A DNA stretch of 64,000 bases from Lacibacter cauensis (lineage in GTDB: Bacteria; Bacteroidota; Bacteroidia; Chitinophagales; Chitinophagaceae). The notes beneath the pieces are model-generated. The model ran no database searches, was not told the DNA's origin, and saw only the letters and a program-made list of their open reading frames with translations. Below are positions 42,971-51,871 of the stretch, piece after piece (position 1 is the stretch's first letter; each line of letters starts with the position of its first letter). The position numbers were made by a program, and so were the translations under genes. The stretch lies in NCBI RefSeq assembly GCF_007830055.1, contig NZ_VLLE01000006.1, positions 310,001 to 374,000 on the forward strand, in the 5' to 3' direction.

Positions 42971-44002
42971 TTACTGATAAACACGGATATAATCTACTTC
43001 CATTACCGCTTCCGTTACATTTGGATCAATTGCACCGCCAAACGTACCACCCATGGCTACATTCATAATTAAAAAGAAATTATGATTGAACGGTATGGCA
43101 TTGGAATTGGCAACGGTATGATACAGCACATCATCAACATAAATTTTTATTGCTGCGGCTGTCCACTCAACTTTATAAAGATGAAATTCAGTAGATGCAT
43201 TGCTGATGATACGTGAACTGCCATCGGCACTTCCACCCGAACGACCGGGATAATGCAGTGTACCAAATATGCGGTTCAAATCATTACCCTTGTGCTCCAT
43301 AATATCTATTTCGCCACAAGCAGGCCAACCCACCGAACCAATGTTTGCACCCAACGACCAGATAGCCGGCCATGTACCACCACCTGCAGGCAACTTTGCT
43401 CTTGCTTCTACAATACCATACTTGAACGAAAACTTATTGGCAGTAAGCAAACGTGCCGATGTGTAATTAAAACCGCTGAAATTTTCTTTCTTCAACACAA
43501 TACGCAGTACCCCGTTTTGTACTACAGCATTATCGGTGCGGTTGGTATAGTATTGCTTTTCCTGGTTGCCCCAGCCATCGGTACCATTACCAATATCGTA
43601 ACCCCACTTGGCAGGATCGGGCGCTCCGTTGGTATTAAACTCATCGCTGAAGATGAGCGACAAACCAACTGTTACCGTTACCTGTATGGACTTTGAAATG
43701 GTTTTACCGGATGCACTTTTTGCAACAACTGTAACCGTATACGTACCTGTTGCCGGATACTTATAGGTTACCTTACCCGAAGGCACCAGAGCAAATACAC
43801 CATTGCCATAACCAAATTCGTATGTAGTTGCATTGGTTGCAGTAGCAGTAAACTCTACGTTTCCACTGTTATCGGTACTAACCAGTGCACTAAGTGCAAG
43901 GTTTACCGGACTTACATCTGTATTACCGGTATTGCCGCCCTTTTTGCAGGAAAGGGACGACAACACGGTAACGATTGCTATGAAAGCTATTTGTCGTAAC
44001 AT
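42971..44002 (-). CDS. lipoprotein with PKD-like domain and GH16 catalytic domain
   Basis: A 343-residue lipoprotein (lipobox SLSC, Cys 19). Residues 30-112 form a PKD-like module (FGYGNGVFALVPSGKVTYKYPATGTYTVTVVAK), followed by a GH16 domain with EIDIME at 231-236 and ARAKLPAGGGTWPAIWSLG upstream. Anchored at the cell surface, it would make the first cuts in the glucan. Its PKD module resembles those of the next two lipoproteins, so the three share a common domain that may have spread within the locus. It begins 3 bp after the stop of its upstream neighbour. Confidence 0.92.
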   Translation of the reverse strand: MLRQIAFIAIVTVLSSLSCKKGGNTGNTDVSPVNLALSALVSTDNSGNVEFTATATNATTYEFGYGNGVFALVPSGKVTYKYPATGTYTVTVVAKSASGKTISKSIQVTVTVGLSLIFSDEFNTNGAPDPAKWGYDIGNGTDGWGNQEKQYYTNRTDNAVVQNGVLRIVLKKENFSGFNYTSARLLTANKFSFKYGIVEARAKLPAGGGTWPAIWSLGANIGSVGWPACGEIDIMEHKGNDLNRIFGTLHYPGRSGGSADGSSRIISNASTEFHLYKVEWTAAAIKIYVDDVLYHTVANSNAIPFNHNFFLIMNVAMGGTFGGAIDPNVTEAVMEVDYIRVYQ

Positions 44003-44005
44003 GAA

Positions 44006-44905
44006 TTACGGTTTCAATTTTAATTTTTGATACCATGCGTTTCCATCAATACCGATGTTACGCAAATGAATTGTTGTTGCAGTAAGCGACAATATTTCGT
44101 ACGTAGTACCGCCGGTACCAAAGTTAATAATTCCATTACCCGGCACTTCAAACTGGATGCGCGTTGAAATGGCTGGTGTTGATGCTGATGTTGCATTCAT
44201 AAAGGCCAGCTTTTTATTGCCGCCTGTATTAATACCCAAGCAGGCATCGCCGCCGCCAAAACCATAAAATGTAGATGCGGCACCAATTGAAAAGGACTGA
44301 CCTTTGTTATCGATGCTCATATAAATGTTATTGTTGGCATCTTTTGAGAAAGTGATCTCGTCATCGTACAAACAGGCATCACGCTGGTTTGGTGTTGCTG
44401 CATACCAGATTGGAGAAAACTCATTGGCCGGACCTACACCCACATGACCAGGTGCTTCGTTATCGGTTACCCATTTTTTGGAAGAACCACCTGTAAGATT
44501 CTGAACAATATCGGCAGGTATTTCAAATGCTACAAATACTTTTACCTTTTTGCTGATGGTAGAAGTAACACCACCTGTACCAATCGCATTCACGGTAATT
44601 ACATATTCAAATGTTCCGGGGTTGTTGTATTTATAATTGATTGTACCCGACGGAACAATCAACGACTTACCATCACCAAAATCAATTTTATATGTAATGG
44701 CGTTGGTAGCCGTTGTTGTAACGGTTACATTACCTGTACCATTTCCATCGGGATTACTGGCATTTACACCTGCTACGGTTGCAGTAAGCGTAAGATCGAC
44801 CGGCGTTTTAATAGCACCAAGCGTGTATTCTTTTTTCTCACATCCTGCTGCAACAAATGCTGCAAACAAAGCAATGAGTAAAAATGACTTTATTGAGAGT
44901 TGCAT
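44006..44905 (-). CDS. PKD-domain lipoprotein, probable surface glycan-binding protein
   Basis: A 299-residue lipoprotein (lipobox VAAGC, Cys 22). A PKD-like domain covers 35-130 (TYKIDFGDGKSLIVPSGTINYKYNNPGTFEYVITV), then a C-terminal domain starts at LTGGSSKKWVTDNEAPGHVGVGP and contains the DACLYDDEITF and GDACLGINTGG segments. Such proteins in PULs of beta-glucans bind the polymer at the surface and pass it to SusC/SusD and the endoglucanase. It sits 18 bp after the SGBP gene and 3 bp before the lipidated GH16. No catalytic residues are visible. Confidence 0.85.
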   Translation of the reverse strand: MQLSIKSFLLIALFAAFVAAGCEKKEYTLGAIKTPVDLTLTATVAGVNASNPDGNGTGNVTVTTTATNAITYKIDFGDGKSLIVPSGTINYKYNNPGTFEYVITVNAIGTGGVTSTISKKVKVFVAFEIPADIVQNLTGGSSKKWVTDNEAPGHVGVGPANEFSPIWYAATPNQRDACLYDDEITFSKDANNNIYMSIDNKGQSFSIGAASTFYGFGGGDACLGINTGGNKKLAFMNATSASTPAISTRIQFEVPGNGIINFGTGGTTYEILSLTATTIHLRNIGIDGNAWYQKLKLKP

Positions 44906-44923
44906 ATACTTTGATTTAAAATG

Positions 44924-46996
44924 TTATTGAAGACGGATATCGTCGATTAAGAACGTAAAGTTGGCTGAACCATCACCCACTGTACCTAAATCGAAAATGA
45001 GTACCACTTTCTGATAAGTGTTAGCTGTATTGATTGCACTGTAATCAAAAGTTAGTTCCTCCCAACCATTGGCAACGGTTGTGCTTACTTCTTTTTCGAA
45101 GTTGAGAGCCCCATTGGTAAGGTTTTCAACTTTCAGTAACACTTTTGCACCTACACGTGGCGAATACACTTTCATTTTAAAAGTTTTCTTTACAGAAAAA
45201 TCAATAACCTGGTCAAGTGTAATAAAACTACCGCCCCATGGTTGTCCGCCATTTTTTACCATGCGTGCAACTTTTGCACTGGTGTTAATACCACCCGATT
45301 GCGGATTGTTGATGATGGTTAAGTTACCACCGTCGAAATCGGTAATCGTATAAGGCGAGCTTGATTCAAAATCCAGCGGAATAGCAATCCCGGCTGCACT
45401 TGGTGCTACCATTTGCACATCATCCCAACGGAAGACTTTACCTGATCCTCCATTTCCAAAATCGAAGAATACCGATGCTTTGTGGTAATTGGTTGCAAGG
45501 TTTAATGCTGGTGTACCACTTACGTTATTGGTAAAATCAAACGTGAGTGTTTCCCATGCATTGGCAACAGTTGTGTTAACCTGTGTTTCTACCGATTTCG
45601 TACCATCTGCTCTGTCTTCTACTTTCAAACGTACAGGAATTCCGGCAGCAGGCGAATACACACGCATACTCATTTTAGTTGCATTGGCAGCAAACGGAAT
45701 TTTAGTAGCAAACCCGTTAGCTGTACCAATGGTTGTACCTGCCCATGTTTCTGCTCCGTTTGTTTTGGTAGTTACTTTTATTTTGTTTGCATTGTTATCC
45801 GGATCAACACCATCAACAGTAGCATTGCCACCAAAATCTGTCATTGTATAATTTACACCTGCTGCATCAAACGTTACTGGTAAATCAATTTGTGCAGATG
45901 GCAAACTGTTCGTCAATCGGATATCATCAAAGTAGAATGTAAAGTTTGCAGAACCATCACCAACTGTACCCAATTCGAAAATGAGTACAACTTTTTGATA
46001 ACTGTTGCTTGTATTGATGGCACTGTAATCGAACACAAGATCTTCCCAACCATTCGCAACGGTTGTACTTACTTCTTTTTCGAAGTTAATACTGCCGTCA
46101 GTTGCATTTTCTACCTTCAACAATACCTTTGCACCCGCACGTGGCGAATACACTTTCATGCGGAAGATTTTATTTGCAGAAAAATCAATAGGTGCACCTA
46201 ATGTAATTACGCTGCCGCCCCAAACCTCCGGTGCGTTCTTTACCATCTTTCCTACTTTATTACTTGTATTAATGCCTGTTTTAAACGGGTTATCAATTAA
46301 AGTAACAACACCACCACCAAAGTTGGTAAAGTTGTATTGTAAGGTTGAAGACTCAAATGTTAATGGCAGTAACACCGGATCAACAATGGTAATGGTTTTT
46401 GTAAACTGCGTTGTTGCAGCGCCTCCGCTTAATGCAACCACTTTTACAGTATATGTACCAACAGCAGCGTACGTATGACTAACTGTTTCACCTTCCATAA
46501 ACGATACCGGTACTTCGTTAGGCACATCGCCAAAATACACACGAAACATGGTTTCGTATTTAGCCTTGGCACTTACGTTTACCTTAAAGTTATTGGCAAC
46601 ATCCACATCGGCTGTTACTTCTAAATTTTCAGGAGCACGGAACGATACAGTTAACTGTTGTGTTGCTTCGGTTGTTTTGCCGGTTATGTTGTAACCAACA
46701 ATTTTCACATTGTACACACCCTCAGCATACTTGTGTGTAGTGTTTTTGCCCGCCTGTACTTTGGCAGGCACCGCTGTACCATCACCATAATAGATGTCGT
46801 ACGATACAGCACCTTCACCATTTGGTGTAATGGTAACATTCCCTGTATTGTCTTGTGTAATTTCAAACAACGCCGACAGCTTTGCAGAGTTGGTTACCGT
46901 TGTAAGAAATGAGAGATCATCGTTCAGCTCCGGCTTACAACCCGTTACCACGAGCAGCAGAACCGCAACCTGTAATATATTTTTAATTGTACGCAT
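44924..46996 (-). CDS. surface glycan-binding lipoprotein with two PKD-like domains and three tandem repeats
   Basis: A 690-residue lipoprotein (lipobox VTGC, Cys 20). Two PKD-like domains (about 35-125 and 125-212) precede three repeats of about 155 residues. Each repeat is built as (I/L)P(L/V)(T/D)F(E/D) ... INTS..V..MVKN ... WGGS.ITL ... FRMKVYSPRAGAKVLLKVE ... STTVANGWE.L.FDYS. Repeats 1 and 3 are nearly alike; repeat 2 is more diverged. The fold is probably a carbohydrate-binding jelly roll. Position directly after susD is that of a SusE/SusF-type protein. The lipidated multi-repeat form fits several binding sites for one long glucan chain. Confidence 0.88.
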   Translation of the reverse strand: MRTIKNILQVAVLLLVVTGCKPELNDDLSFLTTVTNSAKLSALFEITQDNTGNVTITPNGEGAVSYDIYYGDGTAVPAKVQAGKNTTHKYAEGVYNVKIVGYNITGKTTEATQQLTVSFRAPENLEVTADVDVANNFKVNVSAKAKYETMFRVYFGDVPNEVPVSFMEGETVSHTYAAVGTYTVKVVALSGGAATTQFTKTITIVDPVLLPLTFESSTLQYNFTNFGGGVVTLIDNPFKTGINTSNKVGKMVKNAPEVWGGSVITLGAPIDFSANKIFRMKVYSPRAGAKVLLKVENATDGSINFEKEVSTTVANGWEDLVFDYSAINTSNSYQKVVLIFELGTVGDGSANFTFYFDDIRLTNSLPSAQIDLPVTFDAAGVNYTMTDFGGNATVDGVDPDNNANKIKVTTKTNGAETWAGTTIGTANGFATKIPFAANATKMSMRVYSPAAGIPVRLKVEDRADGTKSVETQVNTTVANAWETLTFDFTNNVSGTPALNLATNYHKASVFFDFGNGGSGKVFRWDDVQMVAPSAAGIAIPLDFESSSPYTITDFDGGNLTIINNPQSGGINTSAKVARMVKNGGQPWGGSFITLDQVIDFSVKKTFKMKVYSPRVGAKVLLKVENLTNGALNFEKEVSTTVANGWEELTFDYSAINTANTYQKVVLIFDLGTVGDGSANFTFLIDDIRLQ
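44930..45395 (-). repeat. internal DNA repeat (third glycan-binding repeat)
   Basis: This coding stretch of the glycan-binding protein is closely similar over several hundred bases to 45913-46370, offset about 980 bp. Runs such as CTTACTTCTTTTTCGAAGTT and GTGGCGAATACACTTTCAT are shared unchanged. The intervening copy (about 45400-45890) is more diverged. Confidence 0.7.
45913..46370 (-). repeat. internal DNA repeat (first glycan-binding repeat)
   Basis: The partner of 44930-45395 in direct orientation. High identity at DNA level between first and third copies but not the middle one points to a recent duplication or gene conversion inside the gene. Confidence 0.7.
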
Positions 46997-47023
46997 GATG
47001 CTTCAATTTTTAATTAAGGAAGA

Positions 47024-48529
47024 TTAATAACCGTTGTTTTGTGTTAATCCGGAAATTTCCACTTCACGTTGCGGAATAGGGAACACTTCGTGTTTACCTG
47101 TAACGAAGCCGGTAATTTTTGATGCGGCCTGTCCGGTACGAACGAGATCAAAAAAGCGATCGCCTTCCATACCTAATTCCAAACGGCGTTCATCCCAAAT
47201 TGCCTGACGCAGTGTGTTACCTGTTGCACTGATGTCGTGCAGGTTATCGCCAAATGCACGGCGGCGAACAAGGTTCAGATACGTTTGCGCTTTGGTATCG
47301 TTTGGTGTTGTTGAACGGTTGAATGCTTCAGCTGCCATTAACAATACTTCTGCATAACGGATGATGCGGAAGTTGTTGGTGTAGTTCAATTCAAGCTGAC
47401 CACTTGTTTCACCTTTACGTGGTAAATACTTTTGATTATATAAACCTGTATTCTTGTAAGGTGCAACCTGGTAAGTAATACCAAACGATGGGTTGGCTGC
47501 TTTGTATGCTTCAATATCCAACACGGTTACTGCTTTACGCTGATCGCCTGCTGCATACGCATTTGCCAGGTTTTGCGTTGGCAAATTGGTACTCCATCCT
47601 GCTGCATAAGGCATTGCTGCAGAACCATTCAATCCACGGATACCGCATTGTTGCACGGCGTAGTTACCCTGGCCTCTTGTAGCACCACCCCAGTTGTAAT
47701 AAGGAGAGTTGTTAGAGTATTGAATTTCGAAAACAGATTCAGGACCATTTTCGCCGCTCGACAGGTACATCGAAGCAAAATTTGTTACCAATGAAAATGC
47801 ATTGGCAGTAATTACACTCTCGAGTACTGTTGCTGCAGCATCAAATTTGTTTTGATACAGTAACACTTTTCCCAGCAACGCTTGTGCTGCATATTTGGTA
47901 ATGCGGCCTTTCTGTTGTTGCACTGCAGGCAGTACAGCAATAGCTGCATTTAAATCGGCTTCTATTTGCTTGTACACTTCTGCTTTAGGAGCACGTGTGA
48001 GCGATTTACTGTCGCTGAGGCTTAAACGTTTGTCAACAAACAAAGGCACATCGCCAAACATTTTTACCAACGTGAAATAGTAATAGGCACGAATGAAATA
48101 TACTTCGCCATACAATGCTTCTTTACCTGCAAAATCAACGGCGTTGCCTGCAAGGTTTTTGTCTTTGTACTGCGTCATATAATTGGCACGGTTTACACCT
48201 TCGTAAGCCGATTGCCAGATTTCGGTAAGCGTTGAGTTTACCGGAGTATGTGTATAATCATCGATCTGTTGCAGCGATAATACATCCGATGCATTTTCGC
48301 CACCGCTTACTGCATTATCAGAAGCAATATCACCAATCGGTACTACCTGGTTAATCCATTGCAGCGGTGTGTACACACTCACCACCATGGTACGGTAATC
48401 TGATTCTGATTGCAGGTAATCGAGTTCTGTAATTCTGAAATCTTCACGTGGATTATAGTCCACCCATTTTTTACAGGAAGCAAGCGTAAGCAGCAGCACA
48501 CCTGATATATAGAATAACGTCTTCTTCAT
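47024..48529 (-). CDS. susD: SusD/RagB-family nutrient-binding outer-membrane lipoprotein
   Basis: A 501-residue lipoprotein (lipobox TLASC, Cys 19) with the SusD features: N-terminal YNPREDF, a tetratricopeptide-like helical body (YGEVYFIRAYYYFTLVKMFGDVPLF), and the C-terminal NFRIIRYAEVLLMAAEAFNRS and LEGDRFFDLVRTG type segment (MEGDRFFDLVRTGQA). It forms the lid over the SusC transporter and captures oligosaccharides. It is 24 bp downstream of susC. Confidence 0.95.
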   Translation of the reverse strand: MKKTLFYISGVLLLTLASCKKWVDYNPREDFRITELDYLQSESDYRTMVVSVYTPLQWINQVVPIGDIASDNAVSGGENASDVLSLQQIDDYTHTPVNSTLTEIWQSAYEGVNRANYMTQYKDKNLAGNAVDFAGKEALYGEVYFIRAYYYFTLVKMFGDVPLFVDKRLSLSDSKSLTRAPKAEVYKQIEADLNAAIAVLPAVQQQKGRITKYAAQALLGKVLLYQNKFDAAATVLESVITANAFSLVTNFASMYLSSGENGPESVFEIQYSNNSPYYNWGGATRGQGNYAVQQCGIRGLNGSAAMPYAAGWSTNLPTQNLANAYAAGDQRKAVTVLDIEAYKAANPSFGITYQVAPYKNTGLYNQKYLPRKGETSGQLELNYTNNFRIIRYAEVLLMAAEAFNRSTTPNDTKAQTYLNLVRRRAFGDNLHDISATGNTLRQAIWDERRLELGMEGDRFFDLVRTGQAASKITGFVTGKHEVFPIPQREVEISGLTQNNGY

Positions 48530-48553
48530 TGTAATATAGTTTTAATGGAAGAA

Positions 48554-51500
48554 TTATAATTTAATATCGAGACCAAGTGAATAAGTTCTGGCTTGTGGAT
48601 ACGCACCACGATCTACACCTGTATCGAGAATACCGCCTGAAATTTCAGGATCGAAACCGGTGTATTTAGTAAAGGTGAATGCGTTACGTACCTGTGCATA
48701 CAGGCGTACACGGCTGAAAACTTTCTTCGTCATTTTTTCTGGGAAGGTGTAACCCAACTGCAGGTTCTTGATCTTTACAAACGAACCATCTTCCACATAT
48801 CTTTCCGATACACGGATGTTGCTGTTTGCATCGGTAAACGAGTAACGTGGTGTACGTGCATCGTTGGTTGAACCGGCACCTGTCCAACGGCCTAAAATTT
48901 CTCTTGGCTTGTTGCTGAAGTTGGCATTACGATCGAATGCTTTGTACACATCGTTACCAACAGAAGCATACGTAAACATGTTAAAGTCGAAACCTTTGTA
49001 TTCGAGTGTAAGGTTCCAGCCCATAGTAAAATCGGGGAACGGATCGCCGATCTTGGTTTGATCGCTGGCGTTAATTACACCATCATTATTTACATCTACA
49101 AAACGGATATCGCCGGGTTGTGCACCTGCCTGTGCGGGAGCTTTGGAAATTTCATCAAAGCTTTGGAACAAACCGTTTGTTTTATAACCGTAGAAATAAC
49201 CAGGGGTTTGTCCTTTTTCAAATACAGTTACACTTTGCGACTGACCATTGAAGTAATAACCACCAAGAATCTTGGCTGTACCATCGCTGTTAGTTGCTGT
49301 TACTTCATTCTTCGCTGTTGTAAATGTGATTGAAGTTGAAAGACGGAAATCTTTACCAATGTTTTCGTTATAACCTAAGGTTAAATCAATACCTCTGCTC
49401 GATGTTGAACCGATGTTGGCAGTAGGAATAGGAACTGTACCGAGGTATAAAGAAGCAGAAGGTGTAAACAACAAACCATCCACATTCTTCTGGAAATAAT
49501 CAGCACTTAAGTTGAATTTCTTTTTAAAGAAGGTAATGTCGAATCCTGCGTTTACCTGTAATTGTTTTTCCCAACGCAATGCATTGTTGGCAGCAGAACC
49601 TACAGTTGAACCTGGATAAAATACATCACCAAATGTATAACCGTTACTGTTGGCTGTTGGGCCATAGCTTGGACCGCCGGTGATGATGCCCACAAACTGC
49701 GGACTTACATTTTCGTTACCGATTGAACCATAGCTTCCACGGATTTTTAAATAATCAACAAAACCCGGTTTGAAAAAATCTTCGTTTGACACAACCCAAC
49801 CCACTGAACCGGAGAAGAAGTTGGCAAACTTGTTATCAATACCAAATGCATACGAACCATCACGACGTGCGGTAAACGATGCCAGGTATTTGTTATCGTA
49901 ATCGTAGTTAATACGGCTGAAGTAAGAAAGGTTACGACGGAAGTACTGGTAATAGTAACCTGTTACTGCATTGGTATTGGTAGCTGTGTTGGTTCCTGTT
50001 GCTGCTGTAAAATCTGCAAACTCCCAGCTGTTAAAAGGTACATCCTGGCGGGTTGCACCTGCTGCATTTCCGGTTGTTTTTGCCAACGAAAAACCAAGTA
50101 CAGTTTCAAAATTATTTTTATCGCCAATATTGAAATTGTAGTTACCAAATGTTTCCCATGTGTAATTGAAGTTGCTGGTTTTTTCGTGTGCTACGCTGTT
50201 AAAACGTCCTGCAACCTGCGAACCATCAGCATTCATGGTATTCTCTACGTTCAATGGACCATAGAATACCAACGGGGTAAAGCTCTTGGCATTACCATCG
50301 TACTTCGTGTAACCAAAACGGCTGGTTAACACCAGGTCTTTAATAACAGTGTACTGAAACTCGAACTTACCATACAGTTTATTACCTATGTTCTTATTAT
50401 AAGTATTATCGAGTTTAGTTAACGGGTTGAAAATTTCAGATAACAACAGGTTACTGAAACCATACTTGCCTGCAGTGTTTGGTACATTATTATATACAGG
50501 TACTGTTGGATCGAAGTTGAGAGCGCTACCTAACACACTGTTGAAGGAGTTCTCCTGTACACCTTTCGAATCGAGCAGTACAGCTGTAGTATTAACGATG
50601 AACTTTAATTTATTGGTAAGATTAAAGTTGAGGTTGGCCGTGAAGTTGCCACGGTTAAAACGAGACTTATCGTTACCACCAACAATACCCCCCTGGTTTA
50701 AAAAACCTGCAGAGAGGAAGTACGACATTTTATCGCTGCCACCTCTTGCGGCAATATTGTGCGTTTGAAACGTTGCATTTTTAAACACTTCGTTTTGCCA
50801 GTTGGTACCAACGCCCAATGTGCTGAGGTTGGGGAAGATGAGGTTACCACCTGCGGTAACACTTCCTTCGTTGATCATAGCAGCATACTCGGCTGCATTT
50901 AATACACCAATTGTATTCATAACCTGCTGCACACCATAATTGGTGCTGAAAGTAATGTCGGTCTTTTGATTTTTACGACCGCTCTTGGTTGTAACCACAA
51001 TTACACCGTTCCCACCTTTTACACCATAAATGGCTGTGGTAGCAGCGTCTTTTAATACGCTGATGGATTCAATGTCGGCTGCATTAATGGAGTTGAAATC
51101 GGTTAAAGTTTGCGGCACACCATCAATAATCACCACCGGATCAGTTCCGGAGAAAGAAGGAATACCACGGATGAGTACGGTTGGTTTTGAACCGGGTGAA
51201 CCGCTTTGGATCACATTCACACCTGAAGCACGGCCCTGCAATGCCTCTTCGGTACGAACCGGTTTCAATTTTTCGATGTCGGCAGCTTTAATAGTGGCAA
51301 TAGCACCGGAAACCTTGGTTACCTTTTGCGTACCATAACCTACTACAATTACCTCACCGAGGCTTGAGGCTGCACTTTCTTCGAGCAAAATAGCAATGGG
51401 TGTAGTTCCGGTCACAGTATGCCGATAAGTGGTCATTCCTGTGTAGGAAATTACCAGTACCGAACCCTGTGTTGCTGAGATGCTGAACGAACCCTGTACG

Positions 51501-51673
51501 TCTGTAAGGGTTGAGGAGGAACTACCCTCCACCTGAACAGTTGCGCCAAATAAGGCTTCACCTGTTACTTTGTTTTTTACGCTTCCGGTCACAGTTAGAC
51601 TCTGTGCGAAAGACTGCTGCAGAAAAGTGCCAAGGAAAAGAACAAGACACAAAATTGTGTGCTTACATTTCAT
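48554..51673 (-). CDS. susC: SusC/RagA-family TonB-linked outer-membrane transporter
   Basis: A 1039-residue TonB-dependent transporter. The signal peptide (ending QQSFAQ) leads to a carboxypeptidase-like regulatory domain (26-105; GSVKNKVTGEALFGATVQV), the SusC motif GEVIVVGYGTQ, a plug domain (about 120-235; VNVIQSGSPGSKPTVLIRGIPS, DAATTAIYGVKGGNGVIVVTTK), and a large barrel that ends TYSLGLDIKL. It imports glucan oligosaccharides with the SusD lid, driven by TonB. It is the first gene of the PUL operon; the regulator is transcribed from the opposite side of a 198-bp gap. Confidence 0.95.
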   Translation of the reverse strand: MKCKHTILCLVLFLGTFLQQSFAQSLTVTGSVKNKVTGEALFGATVQVEGSSSSTLTDVQGSFSISATQGSVLVISYTGMTTYRHTVTGTTPIAILLEESAASSLGEVIVVGYGTQKVTKVSGAIATIKAADIEKLKPVRTEEALQGRASGVNVIQSGSPGSKPTVLIRGIPSFSGTDPVVIIDGVPQTLTDFNSINAADIESISVLKDAATTAIYGVKGGNGVIVVTTKSGRKNQKTDITFSTNYGVQQVMNTIGVLNAAEYAAMINEGSVTAGGNLIFPNLSTLGVGTNWQNEVFKNATFQTHNIAARGGSDKMSYFLSAGFLNQGGIVGGNDKSRFNRGNFTANLNFNLTNKLKFIVNTTAVLLDSKGVQENSFNSVLGSALNFDPTVPVYNNVPNTAGKYGFSNLLLSEIFNPLTKLDNTYNKNIGNKLYGKFEFQYTVIKDLVLTSRFGYTKYDGNAKSFTPLVFYGPLNVENTMNADGSQVAGRFNSVAHEKTSNFNYTWETFGNYNFNIGDKNNFETVLGFSLAKTTGNAAGATRQDVPFNSWEFADFTAATGTNTATNTNAVTGYYYQYFRRNLSYFSRINYDYDNKYLASFTARRDGSYAFGIDNKFANFFSGSVGWVVSNEDFFKPGFVDYLKIRGSYGSIGNENVSPQFVGIITGGPSYGPTANSNGYTFGDVFYPGSTVGSAANNALRWEKQLQVNAGFDITFFKKKFNLSADYFQKNVDGLLFTPSASLYLGTVPIPTANIGSTSSRGIDLTLGYNENIGKDFRLSTSITFTTAKNEVTATNSDGTAKILGGYYFNGQSQSVTVFEKGQTPGYFYGYKTNGLFQSFDEISKAPAQAGAQPGDIRFVDVNNDGVINASDQTKIGDPFPDFTMGWNLTLEYKGFDFNMFTYASVGNDVYKAFDRNANFSNKPREILGRWTGAGSTNDARTPRYSFTDANSNIRVSERYVEDGSFVKIKNLQLGYTFPEKMTKKVFSRVRLYAQVRNAFTFTKYTGFDPEISGGILDTGVDRGAYPQARTYSLGLDIKL

Positions 51674-51761
51674 AAAGCAATCGTTTTAGTTAATAAATAA
51701 TCAATGGGGATTGACGGCATAAAATTAGCCGCCACCTCTACAGCAAAGAAAAAAAGCCCTT

Positions 51762-51831
51762 CATCATTACTACATCATTAAAATCAAATCATTGATTTTC
51801 AATGACTATCTACTACATCATTACTACATCA
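51762..51831. promoter_or_regulatory. phased direct repeats ACTACATCA between susC and the PUL regulator
   Basis: ACTACATCA occurs at 51769-51777, 51812-51820 and 51823-51831. The last two start 11 bp apart (one helical turn) and the first starts 43 bp earlier (about four turns). A 16-bp block CATCATTACTACATCA is repeated perfectly at 51762 and 51816. Between them AAAATCA/TGATTTT arms (51780-51799) form an inverted repeat. This is where an operator for the PUL regulator would be expected. Confidence 0.55.
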
Positions 51832-51871
51832 ACAATATTTTATACTTTCATCATTCGTATACTTGCCTTCC

